From: a virus
Strand: one strand, 5' to 3'
DNA: 23,413 nucleotides
Virus record (IMG/VR): IMGVR_UViG_3300050015_000445
Location: 1-23,413 of that record
Shown here: piece by piece, positions 12,944-20,833 of the stretch
How the letters are laid out: every line of letters begins with the position of its first letter
Numbering within the stretch: position 1 is the stretch's first letter
The notes under the pieces: generated by a model
Told to the model about the DNA's origin: nothing
Databases searched by the model: none
The model's input: the letters and a program-made list of their open reading frames with translations, nothing else
Position numbers and translations under genes: made by a program

Positions 12944-15724
12944 TTATCGTTTAAGTGTTAGAACTCCTTTATCTGCACCAGCAAATGTGAAGACAAATTG
13001 GCCATTTTGTAAAGACTCAGCGACAGATTCTCCAATTTGTTTTGAAACAATATCCCAATTTATATTTTCCATCTGAGAAGGATGAACTATTTCCTTAACA
13101 ACGGAAGCATTTGAAGATGTTGATGATGCTTCCTTATCAACATTATCTTTATATGTAGCCAAATTATTTACACCTCTTGGTGTAAGATCATTGACCCTAT
13201 TGACAGCAACCCTGCTCAATTCATCTATCTTAGAGAGGTTCATCGCTTCCATATTTGTTGTCAATGATAATATGCTTGTTGCCAATAAATTTATGGAATT
13301 TGCAATCTTAGTTATACCATCGGCGGTTGTGCTGAGTTCATTAATCGCCTTCAACTGTAATGTGAAATTATACATCCCAAGGTTCATCTTTCCCGCATTG
13401 ACCTTATCTGTATCCCATCCCTTCGCAATTATATCCGCAAATATCGCTATGCTTGAACTTATATTTGTTGCAACATCCTTAACGGATATGGCTGTTCCTG
13501 TTGATTTTCCTTCCTTATCAAATACAGGTATCATATTGTTTGCTCCAAATTGGGCAAATGATGTTAAAGTTTGTGCAAATTGGTTGATGCCACTCAAAGG
13601 ACCGCTTTCTCCCAATACGGACAATTTGAATCTAGTTTTTAACGCCTCCCATACAGATATCCTTTCTACACCTTCAATCAATGATGTTATGAAAAGTGAT
13701 ATGTTTCCAGTTATTGAATTAACAACTGTAGAAATTGGCACACCTTTTCTTTCCTGTGTGTATATAGGTTGCCCTGTCGTAGGATCGATTCTACCAGAAT
13801 CAACGAAATCTATGTAACCTATCTCCTGTCTATCTCCAAATTCTCCAAAAGCCTTTAATGTATCTGCAAACGCTATGATACCTCCCAAAATACCGTTCTT
13901 CCCGATTAAAGTATTCGTTATGGTTTTTATTTGAAACGCCTTTGTGATTGTCAAATCTTTTGTTGAATTTCCTATTCCTGTAAGAAAATTGGTTATGGTA
14001 GAAACAATCGTTGTTCCAACATTGGCTATATTTACCCTTTCTCCAAATACAGGTTTACCATTTTTATCATAAGAATCTATGACTCGCATAGAAGATAATG
14101 TGGCAAATGCCGTCAAACCAGATGCAAATTGTGAAAGAGATTCAGATACTCCTTTTAATAAGGCGATACCTATCATCATTGATCCTATACCTTTGGCTAC
14201 TTTGAATGGGTTATATGATTCATCCAATCCTACACCTTTCATCACTCCTTTCGAATATCCTAACAATGTGCCACCGACAAGATTCTCAACATTTTTCATA
14301 ACGTCAAAATTCCCTATTGATTTACTCACATTTACAAATTTTTCAACTGAAAAAGCCAAGGATGTAAGTCCTATGGCAACACCTATTGCTCCTGCAATAC
14401 CTGCAGCTAAGACACCTGCTCCAATGCCAAGTGTTCCAGCTGTTAATAACATTCCCAAACCAACAAATGCAGCTGTGGCAACACCTATTATTAACCCAGT
14501 TACACCCAGACCAGACCATAAACCTGCCTTACCTTTATCATCTATATTTGAATTTAAATCTTTTGCTATATGTGAACTCACTAATGTAAATGCTAAAACA
14601 GCGCCAGCTAAAAATACAATGCCTGCAGCAACTCCTGACGCCGCTGCAAGACCTAACCCAATATTTGCCTGTACTGTTGGTGATCCGAGATATTGAAATA
14701 AGAATATAGAGCCAACTATCAATGTACCAGCAACTCCCATACCAAATAGAAGATTTGTCCATCCATCCTCAAGTGATCCATTTTTTCCAGATGTTAAACC
14801 TGCCAAACCGTTCAACATTGCTGCGACAGCTCCAAATACAAGTATGCTACCGCTTAATACAACAAGTCCAAGACCCATCATCATCATAGTTTTTGTACCT
14901 TGATTTATAGAAGGGTTGAAATTGCCTATCAAAACATACATCATCGTTATTCCTGCGATTATAGCAGCTATCATTCCTACACTTCCCAATAATCCAACTC
15001 CATCCATGGAATTTCCTAGAACTTTTGGTACAAGCAACAGTAATAATGTAAATGCTAACACGCCTCCTGCTAACATCATAAACCCAATACCCATATTTTT
15101 TATGGTCTTTGCACCCGATTCTACGACTGTTCCCAGTAATGGTGACCCTATGAGAGCACTTATCCCTATCATCGCAACAACTATACCTGCGATAACACCA
15201 AACGCTCCTACAGGAGTCGTTGATAATATTTTTCCTGCAAGAAATAATGATCCTGCTGTCAGAAGTATTGACGCCCCTATTGACAGAAGGAAGAAACTCA
15301 TTGCCTTTACAGTTTTTTCCATCGGAACTAAAGCTTTTGCTAAGGAATCAAACATATTAGATACATTAACGACTGCTTGACCGTGTTGAGACATCCTAAG
15401 TATGACATCAAAGAAACCTGATAGAGCATCTCCGGCTTCTTTTATCAATTTTGGTTTTACTTTATTTGATGATAGATCTTTAAGCGATGTAACTATGGAA
15501 GCAAATGCATCTGCTGTAGTTTTATTATCAACTGCCTGACCTCTTCCAAAAAAATTAGATAGACCAAGACCACCAAACAAAGATGATTGAGTATTTTGTG
15601 AAGGGGAAGAACCTGGTTGTCCTGGAATACCTGTTGGTGTACTAGGAGATAATTTATCAATCTTTGTATCGATCTTTTTAAGGACTGTTAAAATCCCAGT
15701 CAGAATATCTACAGATGTTGGCAT
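12944..15724 (-). CDS. Probable tail tape-measure protein
   Basis: The 926-aa protein is the longest in the window. It starts with a short coiled-coil-like helix (ILTVLKKIDTKIDKL, about 10-25) and a P/S/G/Q-rich linker (about 26-50). Residues about 140-465 are a chain of eight or more glycine/alanine/isoleucine-rich hydrophobic segments, as in tape-measure proteins that insert into the host membrane during DNA entry. Residues about 520-830 hold three related blocks of about 100 residues, each with an ion-poor helix such as ISTITNFLTGIGNS, VNSITGNISLFITSLIEG or ATNISSSIAIFADIIAKG. The C-terminus is soluble (INWDIVSKQIGESVAESLQ). It lies near the gp26-like/chaperone-like gene but on the opposite strand. 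No lysozyme or peptidase domain is seen. A different structural or membrane protein cannot be excluded. Confidence 0.6.
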   Translation of the reverse strand: MPTSVDILTGILTVLKKIDTKIDKLSPSTPTGIPGQPGSSPSQNTQSSLFGGLGLSNFFGRGQAVDNKTTADAFASIVTSLKDLSSNKVKPKLIKEAGDALSGFFDVILRMSQHGQAVVNVSNMFDSLAKALVPMEKTVKAMSFFLLSIGASILLTAGSLFLAGKILSTTPVGAFGVIAGIVVAMIGISALIGSPLLGTVVESGAKTIKNMGIGFMMLAGGVLAFTLLLLLVPKVLGNSMDGVGLLGSVGMIAAIIAGITMMYVLIGNFNPSINQGTKTMMMMGLGLVVLSGSILVFGAVAAMLNGLAGLTSGKNGSLEDGWTNLLFGMGVAGTLIVGSIFLFQYLGSPTVQANIGLGLAAASGVAAGIVFLAGAVLAFTLVSSHIAKDLNSNIDDKGKAGLWSGLGVTGLIIGVATAAFVGLGMLLTAGTLGIGAGVLAAGIAGAIGVAIGLTSLAFSVEKFVNVSKSIGNFDVMKNVENLVGGTLLGYSKGVMKGVGLDESYNPFKVAKGIGSMMIGIALLKGVSESLSQFASGLTAFATLSSMRVIDSYDKNGKPVFGERVNIANVGTTIVSTITNFLTGIGNSTKDLTITKAFQIKTITNTLIGKNGILGGIIAFADTLKAFGEFGDRQEIGYIDFVDSGRIDPTTGQPIYTQERKGVPISTVVNSITGNISLFITSLIEGVERISVWEALKTRFKLSVLGESGPLSGINQFAQTLTSFAQFGANNMIPVFDKEGKSTGTAISVKDVATNISSSIAIFADIIAKGWDTDKVNAGKMNLGMYNFTLQLKAINELSTTADGITKIANSINLLATSILSLTTNMEAMNLSKIDELSRVAVNRVNDLTPRGVNNLATYKDNVDKEASSTSSNASVVKEIVHPSQMENINWDIVSKQIGESVAESLQNGQFVFTFAGADKGVLTLKR

Positions 15725-15734
15725 GCAATATGAT

Positions 15735-15756
15735 CTTTAGGATATATATCTTAAAG
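15735..15756. promoter_or_regulatory. Palindrome between divergent units
   Basis: CTTTAG-GATATATATC-TTAAAG is a 22-base palindrome with one mismatched pair, centred in the 42-base gap between the divergent starts at 15724 and 15767. It is well placed to be an operator or shared promoter core for both directions. No TATAAATA box is present in this gap. Confidence 0.5.
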
Positions 15757-15766
15757 TCCTTATTTA

Positions 15767-16426
15767 ATGAAATTGATAAACGAATCCATAGCTCATACAT
15801 TTTCAAGGAATGAAACTGATAAAATTTCATCACTAGGTATTGGTAAAATTTCAATGATAAAAAAATGGCTTAAAGAATATGATGATGATTACGACGATAA
15901 TAATTATGATATAACTGATGATTATGTCATAAACACAAAAGGTAGTGTTAATATAAACGAAAAAATAATTGGAGAATTTCCATCATATATACAATTTGGT
16001 GTCATAAGAGGTACTTTTATTTGTTGTGGATGTGGGTTGACATCATTAAGAGGATGTCCAAAAATTGTTGAAAGAACTTTTAGGTGTGCAGATAATGATT
16101 TAAAATCATTAGAATTTTGTCCAATTGAAGTAGGAGATAATTTTACAATAACAAATAATAAATTAACATCATTAAAATATTGTCCTAAAAAAATAAATGG
16201 GGATTTTTTTTGTTCAAAAAACCAATTAACTTCTTTAGGAGATGGTCCCGATAAGGTTGGTGGTGCTTATTTTTGTCGCGAAAATCAAATATTATCATTG
16301 GATGATTATCATTGTGTTGTTCATGATGATTTAAATATAAGATTAAATCCGTTATCTTTAGATAGTGTTAAAAGATTTAGAGAATCTGATCATAATAATA
16401 TAAGAGGAGAAATATTATACATATGA
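15767..16426 (+). CDS. Single-module LRR protein
   Basis: The 219-aa protein starts MKLINESIAHTFSRNETDKI with SLGIGKISMIKKWLKEY, then an unusual D/N/Y-rich insert (DDDYDDNNYDITDDY) before the strand segment, and FPSYIQFGVIRGTFICCG. Five repeats follow, including SLRGCPKIVERTFRCADN, SLEFCPIEVGDNFTITNN and SLKYCPKKINGDFFCSKN. The cysteines are regularly spaced, one per repeat at the strand end. It is the first gene of the plus-strand unit, 42 bases from the divergent tape-measure-like gene. Its stop overlaps the next ATG (ATGA). The INE-S motif sits at residues 4-7. Confidence 0.85.
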   Translation: MKLINESIAHTFSRNETDKISSLGIGKISMIKKWLKEYDDDYDDNNYDITDDYVINTKGSVNINEKIIGEFPSYIQFGVIRGTFICCGCGLTSLRGCPKIVERTFRCADNDLKSLEFCPIEVGDNFTITNNKLTSLKYCPKKINGDFFCSKNQLTSLGDGPDKVGGAYFCRENQILSLDDYHCVVHDDLNIRLNPLSLDSVKRFRESDHNNIRGEILYI

Positions 16427-17157
16427 AGATAGTAAAGGAACATATATACGAATCATTTAAACAAGGAGATGACAAACTTTCATCTTTGGGGTTGGGTAAA
16501 AAATATTTGATTGAAAAATGGTTAGCTGAATTTAATATAAAGGATTACTACATAAACCGTGATTTTTCAATTGATGCATATGGAGAAGTTATTTTAGCGT
16601 ATAGAGAATTAACTGAACTGCCAAGTTACATTCAATTTAATAAGATTGATAGAAAAACATCATCACAACAAGTAGGCTTTTCTGTTGCTCATACTAAGTT
16701 ATCATCTTTAAGAGGGTGTCCAAAAGAGGTGATGGGAACATTTGATTGCAGCAACAATAATTTAAAATCTTTAAAATTCGGACCTGAATATGTCTGGGGA
16801 ACATATTTTTGTGAACATAACCAGATAGAAACTCTTGAAGGCTGTCCAAAATATATAGGTAGAAATTTTCACGCAGAACATAATAAATTAACAACGTTAG
16901 AATATGGCCCTGTTTCTGTTGGTGGATCTTATTTTTGTTACGATAATTCCTTAATTACATTAAAAGGATCGCCTCTTATAATTCCTGGAGATTTTAATTG
17001 TAAAAATAATATAAATCTTGATTCTTTAGAAGGTGCGCCCAAAGAAATACACGGAGAATTGGTGATAGAACTTACAAAATTATCAGAATTATCTGACAAG
17101 GAAATCAGGAATCAAATAAAAATCACCAGAAAATATACGCATGAAAATCATAAATGA
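16423..17157 (+). CDS. Single-module LRR protein
   Basis: The 244-aa protein starts MKIVKEHIYESFKQGDDKL with SLGLGKKYLIEKWLAEF, then YINRDFSIDAYGEVILAY and LPSYIQF. An insertion (NKIDRKTSSQQVGFSVAHTK) lengthens the first strand before the canonical SLRGCPKEVMGTFDCSNN repeat. Five or six repeats follow, ending with SLEGAPKEIHGELVIEL. The C-terminus is a polar helix. VKE-H (4-7) is the candidate processing site. It overlaps both neighbours: by 4 bases at its start and by 17 bases at its end. Confidence 0.85.
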   Translation: MKIVKEHIYESFKQGDDKLSSLGLGKKYLIEKWLAEFNIKDYYINRDFSIDAYGEVILAYRELTELPSYIQFNKIDRKTSSQQVGFSVAHTKLSSLRGCPKEVMGTFDCSNNNLKSLKFGPEYVWGTYFCEHNQIETLEGCPKYIGRNFHAEHNKLTTLEYGPVSVGGSYFCYDNSLITLKGSPLIIPGDFNCKNNINLDSLEGAPKEIHGELVIELTKLSELSDKEIRNQIKITRKYTHENHK

Positions 17158-18943
17158 ACATATTGAACATTTCACAAGGGGAAGTGAAAATAAATTGGAT
17201 ACGTTAGGTATAGGAAAACGCAAGGCTATTGAATTTTGGATGGATGAACATGGCTTTGGTGAGGAGAATTACACAATCCAAGATGACCTTTCTATTCTTT
17301 TAGATTTCAAATATATGTCCATATGGGATTTTATTGAGTATATAGAGGCCCCAAATGAACCTATTCCTAGTTTTATAAAATTTAATTATTCACCGGATTC
17401 GTTAATGTTTATTTCGTCAATCAATCATAATCTTAAAGATTTTAAATATTCTTTGGAACATGGCGCAGAGATCTATGATTTAATTATGGATAATATGATG
17501 GGCAATAAATTTTACGAAGGTATTAAATATTTATTAAAAAAATATAACAAGGAGGAATTGCCATTAGGATATTACAATAGGTTAAAAGATTATTTAAAAA
17601 TAAGTAACATATCTGAATCATTTACCAGAGATTCTAATAATAAATTAGAATCAATCGGCGTCGGCAAAAGAAAAATGATTGAAAAATGGTTGGAAAATAA
17701 TGGTTTATCTAATTTTGATTATACCATAAATGATGTTAATAAAATTATACCGAATTTTAATAGTTTGATTTTTACAGATTTTATAAATTTATTAAGGAAA
17801 CATAAACCTCTACCATCATTCATAAAAATACACCTAACAGGTTTTGCTAGATTCTTAACATCTGTTTATATGAAAGACATAGAAGAATTTAAAAAATCTA
17901 TACCGAAAGAAGAGTTAATTGACGAGTTAGTTTTTAATAAAATATTGACGAATAATTTTGTGGATGCAATGAAATATTTAATTGACAATCAAAAAAAATA
18001 TATAATTCCACAAAATTATATTATCAAAATGAAAGATATGTTATCAAAACAAAATATTGACGAATCATTTACTAGGGAGTCAAAGGATAAACTTACAATC
18101 ATGGGTATCGGAAAGATAAATTTAATTAAAACTTGGTTAGAAAGATGTGGAATAGAAAAATATATAATAAATAATGATTTAACAATAACTGTTAATGGTA
18201 ATGTCAATCTTGATTCCTTTAAGTTTGGTAATTTTCCAGATTATATACAATTTAGAGATGTATATGGATGGTTTGATATAAATAGTGACAAGATGACATC
18301 ACTAAGAGGATGTCCATCATATGTCCAAGATTTTTTTTCATGTTCAAATAATTACTTAGAATCTCTTGATTTTGCACCTAAAAATATAAATGGCTCATTT
18401 TATTGTGCTTATAATTATAAAATATCAAAAGATGATATAGAAGAATATTTACAAAAGATTAATCATTCTGAAAAAAAAGTGTTTGAAGCCTTTATAAAAG
18501 GAAATGATAAATTAGCAACACTTGGTGTAGGCAAACCAGGAATGATAACGAATTGGTTGAGAGAAAGAGGAGCGGAACAAGTAAAGATACATGATGATGG
18601 AACTATTGATGTCAAATGTAAAAATATGTGGTTATATCCTTTTGATCCTGGTAACCCAACCGATGGTAATCTTCCCGATTATATTAAATTTGGAAAAATT
18701 GATGGTTCATTTTTTTGTGAGAATTCTGGATTAACTTCTCTTAAAGGATTTCCGTATGAAATAGACGGTGATTTTGATATACAAGATAATGAGAAATTAA
18801 GATCATTAAAAGGTCTTCCGAAAAAGATAAATGGAGAATTCTATTGCGGAAATATAGATATGTCTAGAACAGAAATAGACAAATATATGTTTGATAATAA
18901 AATAGAAGTCACAGGAGATATTTACTATACACACATAAATTAA
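17141..18943 (+). CDS. Four-module polyprotein with two non-LRR and two LRR modules
   Basis: The 600-aa protein has four headers: near 1 (INEHIEHFTRGSENKLDTLG), 157 (ISESFTRDSNNKL), 306 (IDESFTRESKDKL) and 447 (VFEAFIKGNDKLATLGVGK). Modules 3 and 4 carry the usual INDD-like strand and LRRs (SLRGCPSYVQDFFSCSNN; SLKGFPYEIDGDFDIQDN). Modules 1 and 2 share the header and a P-S-F-I-K-F/I segment matching P-x-Y-I-Q-F. In place of LRRs they have an alpha-helical region with DFKYSLEHGAEIYDLIMDN and KFYEGIKYLLKKYNKEELP (module 1), and a related one in module 2. This helical payload looks ankyrin-like in spacing but lacks the ankyrin consensus. An (I/V)-x-E precedes each internal header (E159, E308, E449). 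The start overlaps the preceding gene by 17 bases. Confidence 0.85.
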   Translation: MKIINEHIEHFTRGSENKLDTLGIGKRKAIEFWMDEHGFGEENYTIQDDLSILLDFKYMSIWDFIEYIEAPNEPIPSFIKFNYSPDSLMFISSINHNLKDFKYSLEHGAEIYDLIMDNMMGNKFYEGIKYLLKKYNKEELPLGYYNRLKDYLKISNISESFTRDSNNKLESIGVGKRKMIEKWLENNGLSNFDYTINDVNKIIPNFNSLIFTDFINLLRKHKPLPSFIKIHLTGFARFLTSVYMKDIEEFKKSIPKEELIDELVFNKILTNNFVDAMKYLIDNQKKYIIPQNYIIKMKDMLSKQNIDESFTRESKDKLTIMGIGKINLIKTWLERCGIEKYIINNDLTITVNGNVNLDSFKFGNFPDYIQFRDVYGWFDINSDKMTSLRGCPSYVQDFFSCSNNYLESLDFAPKNINGSFYCAYNYKISKDDIEEYLQKINHSEKKVFEAFIKGNDKLATLGVGKPGMITNWLRERGAEQVKIHDDGTIDVKCKNMWLYPFDPGNPTDGNLPDYIKFGKIDGSFFCENSGLTSLKGFPYEIDGDFDIQDNEKLRSLKGLPKKINGEFYCGNIDMSRTEIDKYMFDNKIEVTGDIYYTHIN

Positions 18944-18950
18944 AACTTTA

Positions 18951-18998
18951 TTTCAATTTTCTCATATAAAATTAAACGAAAATATGAGAAAATTGAAA
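18951..18998 (+). promoter_or_regulatory. Perfect 17-bp hairpin over the thymidylate synthase start
   Basis: TTTCAATTTTCTCATAT (18951-18967) is the exact reverse complement of 18982-18998, separated by a 14-nt loop. The right arm contains the ATG (18984-18986) and codons 2-5. On any transcript that reads in from upstream, the start would be paired. A promoter box in the left arm and loop would give transcripts without the left arm. Confidence 0.8.
18965..18972 (+). promoter_or_regulatory. TATAAAAT box inside the start-codon hairpin
   Basis: TATAAAAT starts in the last three bases of the left hairpin arm and runs into the loop, 11 nt before the ATG. TCATATAAAATTAAA (18962-18976) is identical to the sequence before 6111. 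Initiation about 6 nt downstream, as in T4 late promoters, would omit the left arm. Confidence 0.5.
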
Positions 18999-19901
18999 AT
19001 TGGTGAAGTTTCCTATGATTACATTAAACCAAAGTTCCTTGAAAACCAAACAGACAACATCTATCATGGTTTGTTAGTAGATATCCTAAAAAATGGTAAA
19101 TTGAGACAAAATCGTACAGGTGAACCTGCATATTCTGTGTTCGGGAGACAATTAAGATTTAAAAATGTAGGAGATGTCTTTCCTATATTAACAACTAAAA
19201 GAGTTCATTTAAAAAGTGTAATTGGAGAACTTCTTTGGTTTCTTTCTGGTAATACTAATAAATTTGTATTAAAGGAAAAATATGGTTGTACAATTTGGGA
19301 TGAATGGGGAGATGATGAAACAGGAGAGATGGGACCCATTTACGGTTATCAATGGAGAAATTTTAATAGTTCTGGTATAGATCAGATGACAAATGTTTTG
19401 AATACACTTAAAACAGATCCTGACAACCGTCGGATGATTGTAACTGCATGGAACCCAGAACAACTTTCTCAACAAGCACTTCCACCATGTCATTGGAGCT
19501 TTCAATTTAATACAAATAAGATAGAAGGACAGGAAAAAAGAACTCTTGATCTTATGATGAACATCCGTTCTAATGATATTTTTTTAGGTGCGCCATTCAA
19601 TATTGCATCATACGGGTTATTATTATTGATGGTAGCGCAACAAGTAGATATGATACCTGGTGATTTAATTATAAACATAGGTGACGCGCATATTTATAAA
19701 AATCATATTCCATTTGTTATTGAACAACTTAAACGTAGTTCAAAATTTATTGAAATTGATGTTATGGGAGAAATTTCAGGTGTGTCACCACAAATAAAGG
19801 TAAATAAAGCACTGACATTATTTGATTATACCATGGATAGTTTTGAATTAAATAATTATAATCCATATCCAAATTTCAAGAATGTTCCTATCGCTATCTA
19901 A
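18984..19901 (+). CDS. thyA: Thymidylate synthase
   Basis: The 305-aa protein carries all the main motifs of folate-dependent thymidylate synthase, which methylates dUMP to dTMP. NRTGEPAYSVFGRQLRF (43-59) contains the phosphate-binding arginine, and ELLWFLSGNTN (82-92) and TIWDEWGDDETGEMGPIYGYQWR (103-125) follow. DNRRMIVTAWNP (147-158) has the phosphate-binding arginines. The catalytic cysteine is C169 in LPPCHW. RSNDIFLGAPFNIASYGLL (195-213) has N206, the base-selecting asparagine, so the substrate is expected to be dUMP rather than dCMP. DAHIYKNH (234-241) and the C-terminal PIAI complete the fold. A dUMP hydroxymethylase, as in SPO1-type phages, cannot be excluded by motif alone. The start lies in a perfect hairpin. 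Confidence 0.93.
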   Translation: MRKLKIGEVSYDYIKPKFLENQTDNIYHGLLVDILKNGKLRQNRTGEPAYSVFGRQLRFKNVGDVFPILTTKRVHLKSVIGELLWFLSGNTNKFVLKEKYGCTIWDEWGDDETGEMGPIYGYQWRNFNSSGIDQMTNVLNTLKTDPDNRRMIVTAWNPEQLSQQALPPCHWSFQFNTNKIEGQEKRTLDLMMNIRSNDIFLGAPFNIASYGLLLLMVAQQVDMIPGDLIINIGDAHIYKNHIPFVIEQLKRSSKFIEIDVMGEISGVSPQIKVNKALTLFDYTMDSFELNNYNPYPNFKNVPIAI

Positions 19902-19910
19902 ATAAATAAT

Positions 19911-19976
19911 CAGATCTTCCATGTATATAAATAAAACAGCTCCCGACAACATGGTTTCAAGGAGCTTAAAGATCTG
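19911..19976 (+). other. Nested inverted repeats after thymidylate synthase
   Basis: An outer perfect pair, CAGATCTT (19911-19918) with AAGATCTG (19969-19976), encloses AGCTCC (19938-19943) with GGAGCT (19961-19966). That pair in turn encloses AAC-ATG-GTT. An exact TATAAATA (19926-19933) lies between the outer and inner left arms. The element may end thyA transcription or control the glycosyltransferase. No U-run follows, so a simple terminator is doubtful. Confidence 0.55.
19926..19933 (+). promoter_or_regulatory. TATAAATA box, distal
   Basis: This is an exact T4-late-type TATAAATA, 66 nt before the ATG at 20000 and inside the outer inverted repeat. A transcript started here would carry the inner hairpin but not the outer left arm. 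Confidence 0.38.
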
Positions 19977-19978
19977 TT

Positions 19979-19986
19979 TATAAATA
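19979..19986 (+). promoter_or_regulatory. TATAAATA box before glycosyltransferase
   Basis: This is an exact TATAAATA 13 nt before the ATG at 20000, directly after the outer inverted repeat. Its spacing to the start matches the boxes before 4657 and 10691. Confidence 0.45.
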
Positions 19987-19999
19987 TAATAAAACATTT

Positions 20000-20833
20000 A
20001 TGATAAAGAAACTTTCCCTCACCATAAATTCCTACGATACAGGTGAACTTCTTGAGCCTGTGATAACACAGATACGTGACAAGGTTGACCATGTTGCCTG
20101 CATATATCAAAAACTTAGTTATTGGCGTAATCCTATAGATGAGGAGGATATGGAGGAATTAGTGAGATTAAAATCTATAGGATTGGTAGATGAACTCATA
20201 GAATTTAAACCAGATTTTATGAAATATAGTAGGGAGCAAGAATGTGACAAAAGAAACATGGGCATTCGAAAAATGAAAGAAAACGGGAGTTCTCATGTAT
20301 TAAACATCGACGCGGATGAAATGTATGACACAGCGCAGTTTCAGGCAGCCAAGGATCTAATAAATAAAAATAGTTGGAATATAACCTATTGTCAATATAT
20401 AAATTATTACAGAGACCTGGATCACTATCTAATCTTCCCGTTTGAATCATTTGTCCCGTTTATCCACAGCACTTTCTTTAATTATACATATAATGCAAGT
20501 GCTCCTGGCCCAACAGATCCTACAAGAAGAATACACAATCCTTTTGGATTAAGTCAACATGTGTTTAAAAATGATGTTGTCATGATGAATCACCTTGCAT
20601 GGGTACGTAAGGATATAAGAAAGAAACTTAAAAATTGGAGTGCAAATAACCACTTCACAGATGTGCAGATTGAGGCAGCCATCAACAAATGGGAAAATTG
20701 GAAGGAAGGGGAACCGGCTGTGTTATTATTTAACACTCCTGAAAACAAGGTAAATGTAAAGAAATTAGAAAAAAGATGGATTAATGTTAAGATACCTTGG
20801 GTTGAAGAGGAAGTAAAAAGATGGAAAGGATGA
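20000..20833 (+). CDS. GT-A (family 2-like) glycosyltransferase
   Basis: The 277-aa protein starts with a nucleotide-sugar-binding strand (KLSLTINSYDTGELLEP, about 4-20). The ECDKRNMGIRKMKENGSSHV helix (81-100) leads into LNIDADEMYD, where D104-A-D106 is the metal/UDP-binding DxD motif. This is the typical N-terminal half of a family 2 transferase with the KRN-x-G motif. The C-terminal half (about 120-277) is aromatic and basic and probably sets acceptor specificity; it contains no membrane span. Possible acceptors are a modified DNA base, host surface glycan or a virion protein; the sequence does not decide. Adjacency to thymidylate synthase is suggestive of base modification. Its TGA abuts the minus-strand stop (TGATCA), and an 8-bp hairpin crosses the junction. 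Confidence 0.75.
   Translation: MIKKLSLTINSYDTGELLEPVITQIRDKVDHVACIYQKLSYWRNPIDEEDMEELVRLKSIGLVDELIEFKPDFMKYSREQECDKRNMGIRKMKENGSSHVLNIDADEMYDTAQFQAAKDLINKNSWNITYCQYINYYRDLDHYLIFPFESFVPFIHSTFFNYTYNASAPGPTDPTRRIHNPFGLSQHVFKNDVVMMNHLAWVRKDIRKKLKNWSANNHFTDVQIEAAINKWENWKEGEPAVLLFNTPENKVNVKKLEKRWINVKIPWVEEEVKRWKG

Noticed and set aside
13191-15380. Long plus-strand ORFs (205, 208 and 154 aa) opposite the tape-measure-like gene
   Set aside because: Their compositions mirror the hydrophobic minus-strand protein; no recognisable domain or spaced gene layout. They are shadows.
18984-19901. dCMP hydroxymethylase instead of thymidylate synthase
   Set aside because: The base-selecting residue in PFNIASY is Asn, as in dUMP enzymes; dCMP hydroxymethylases carry Asp there.
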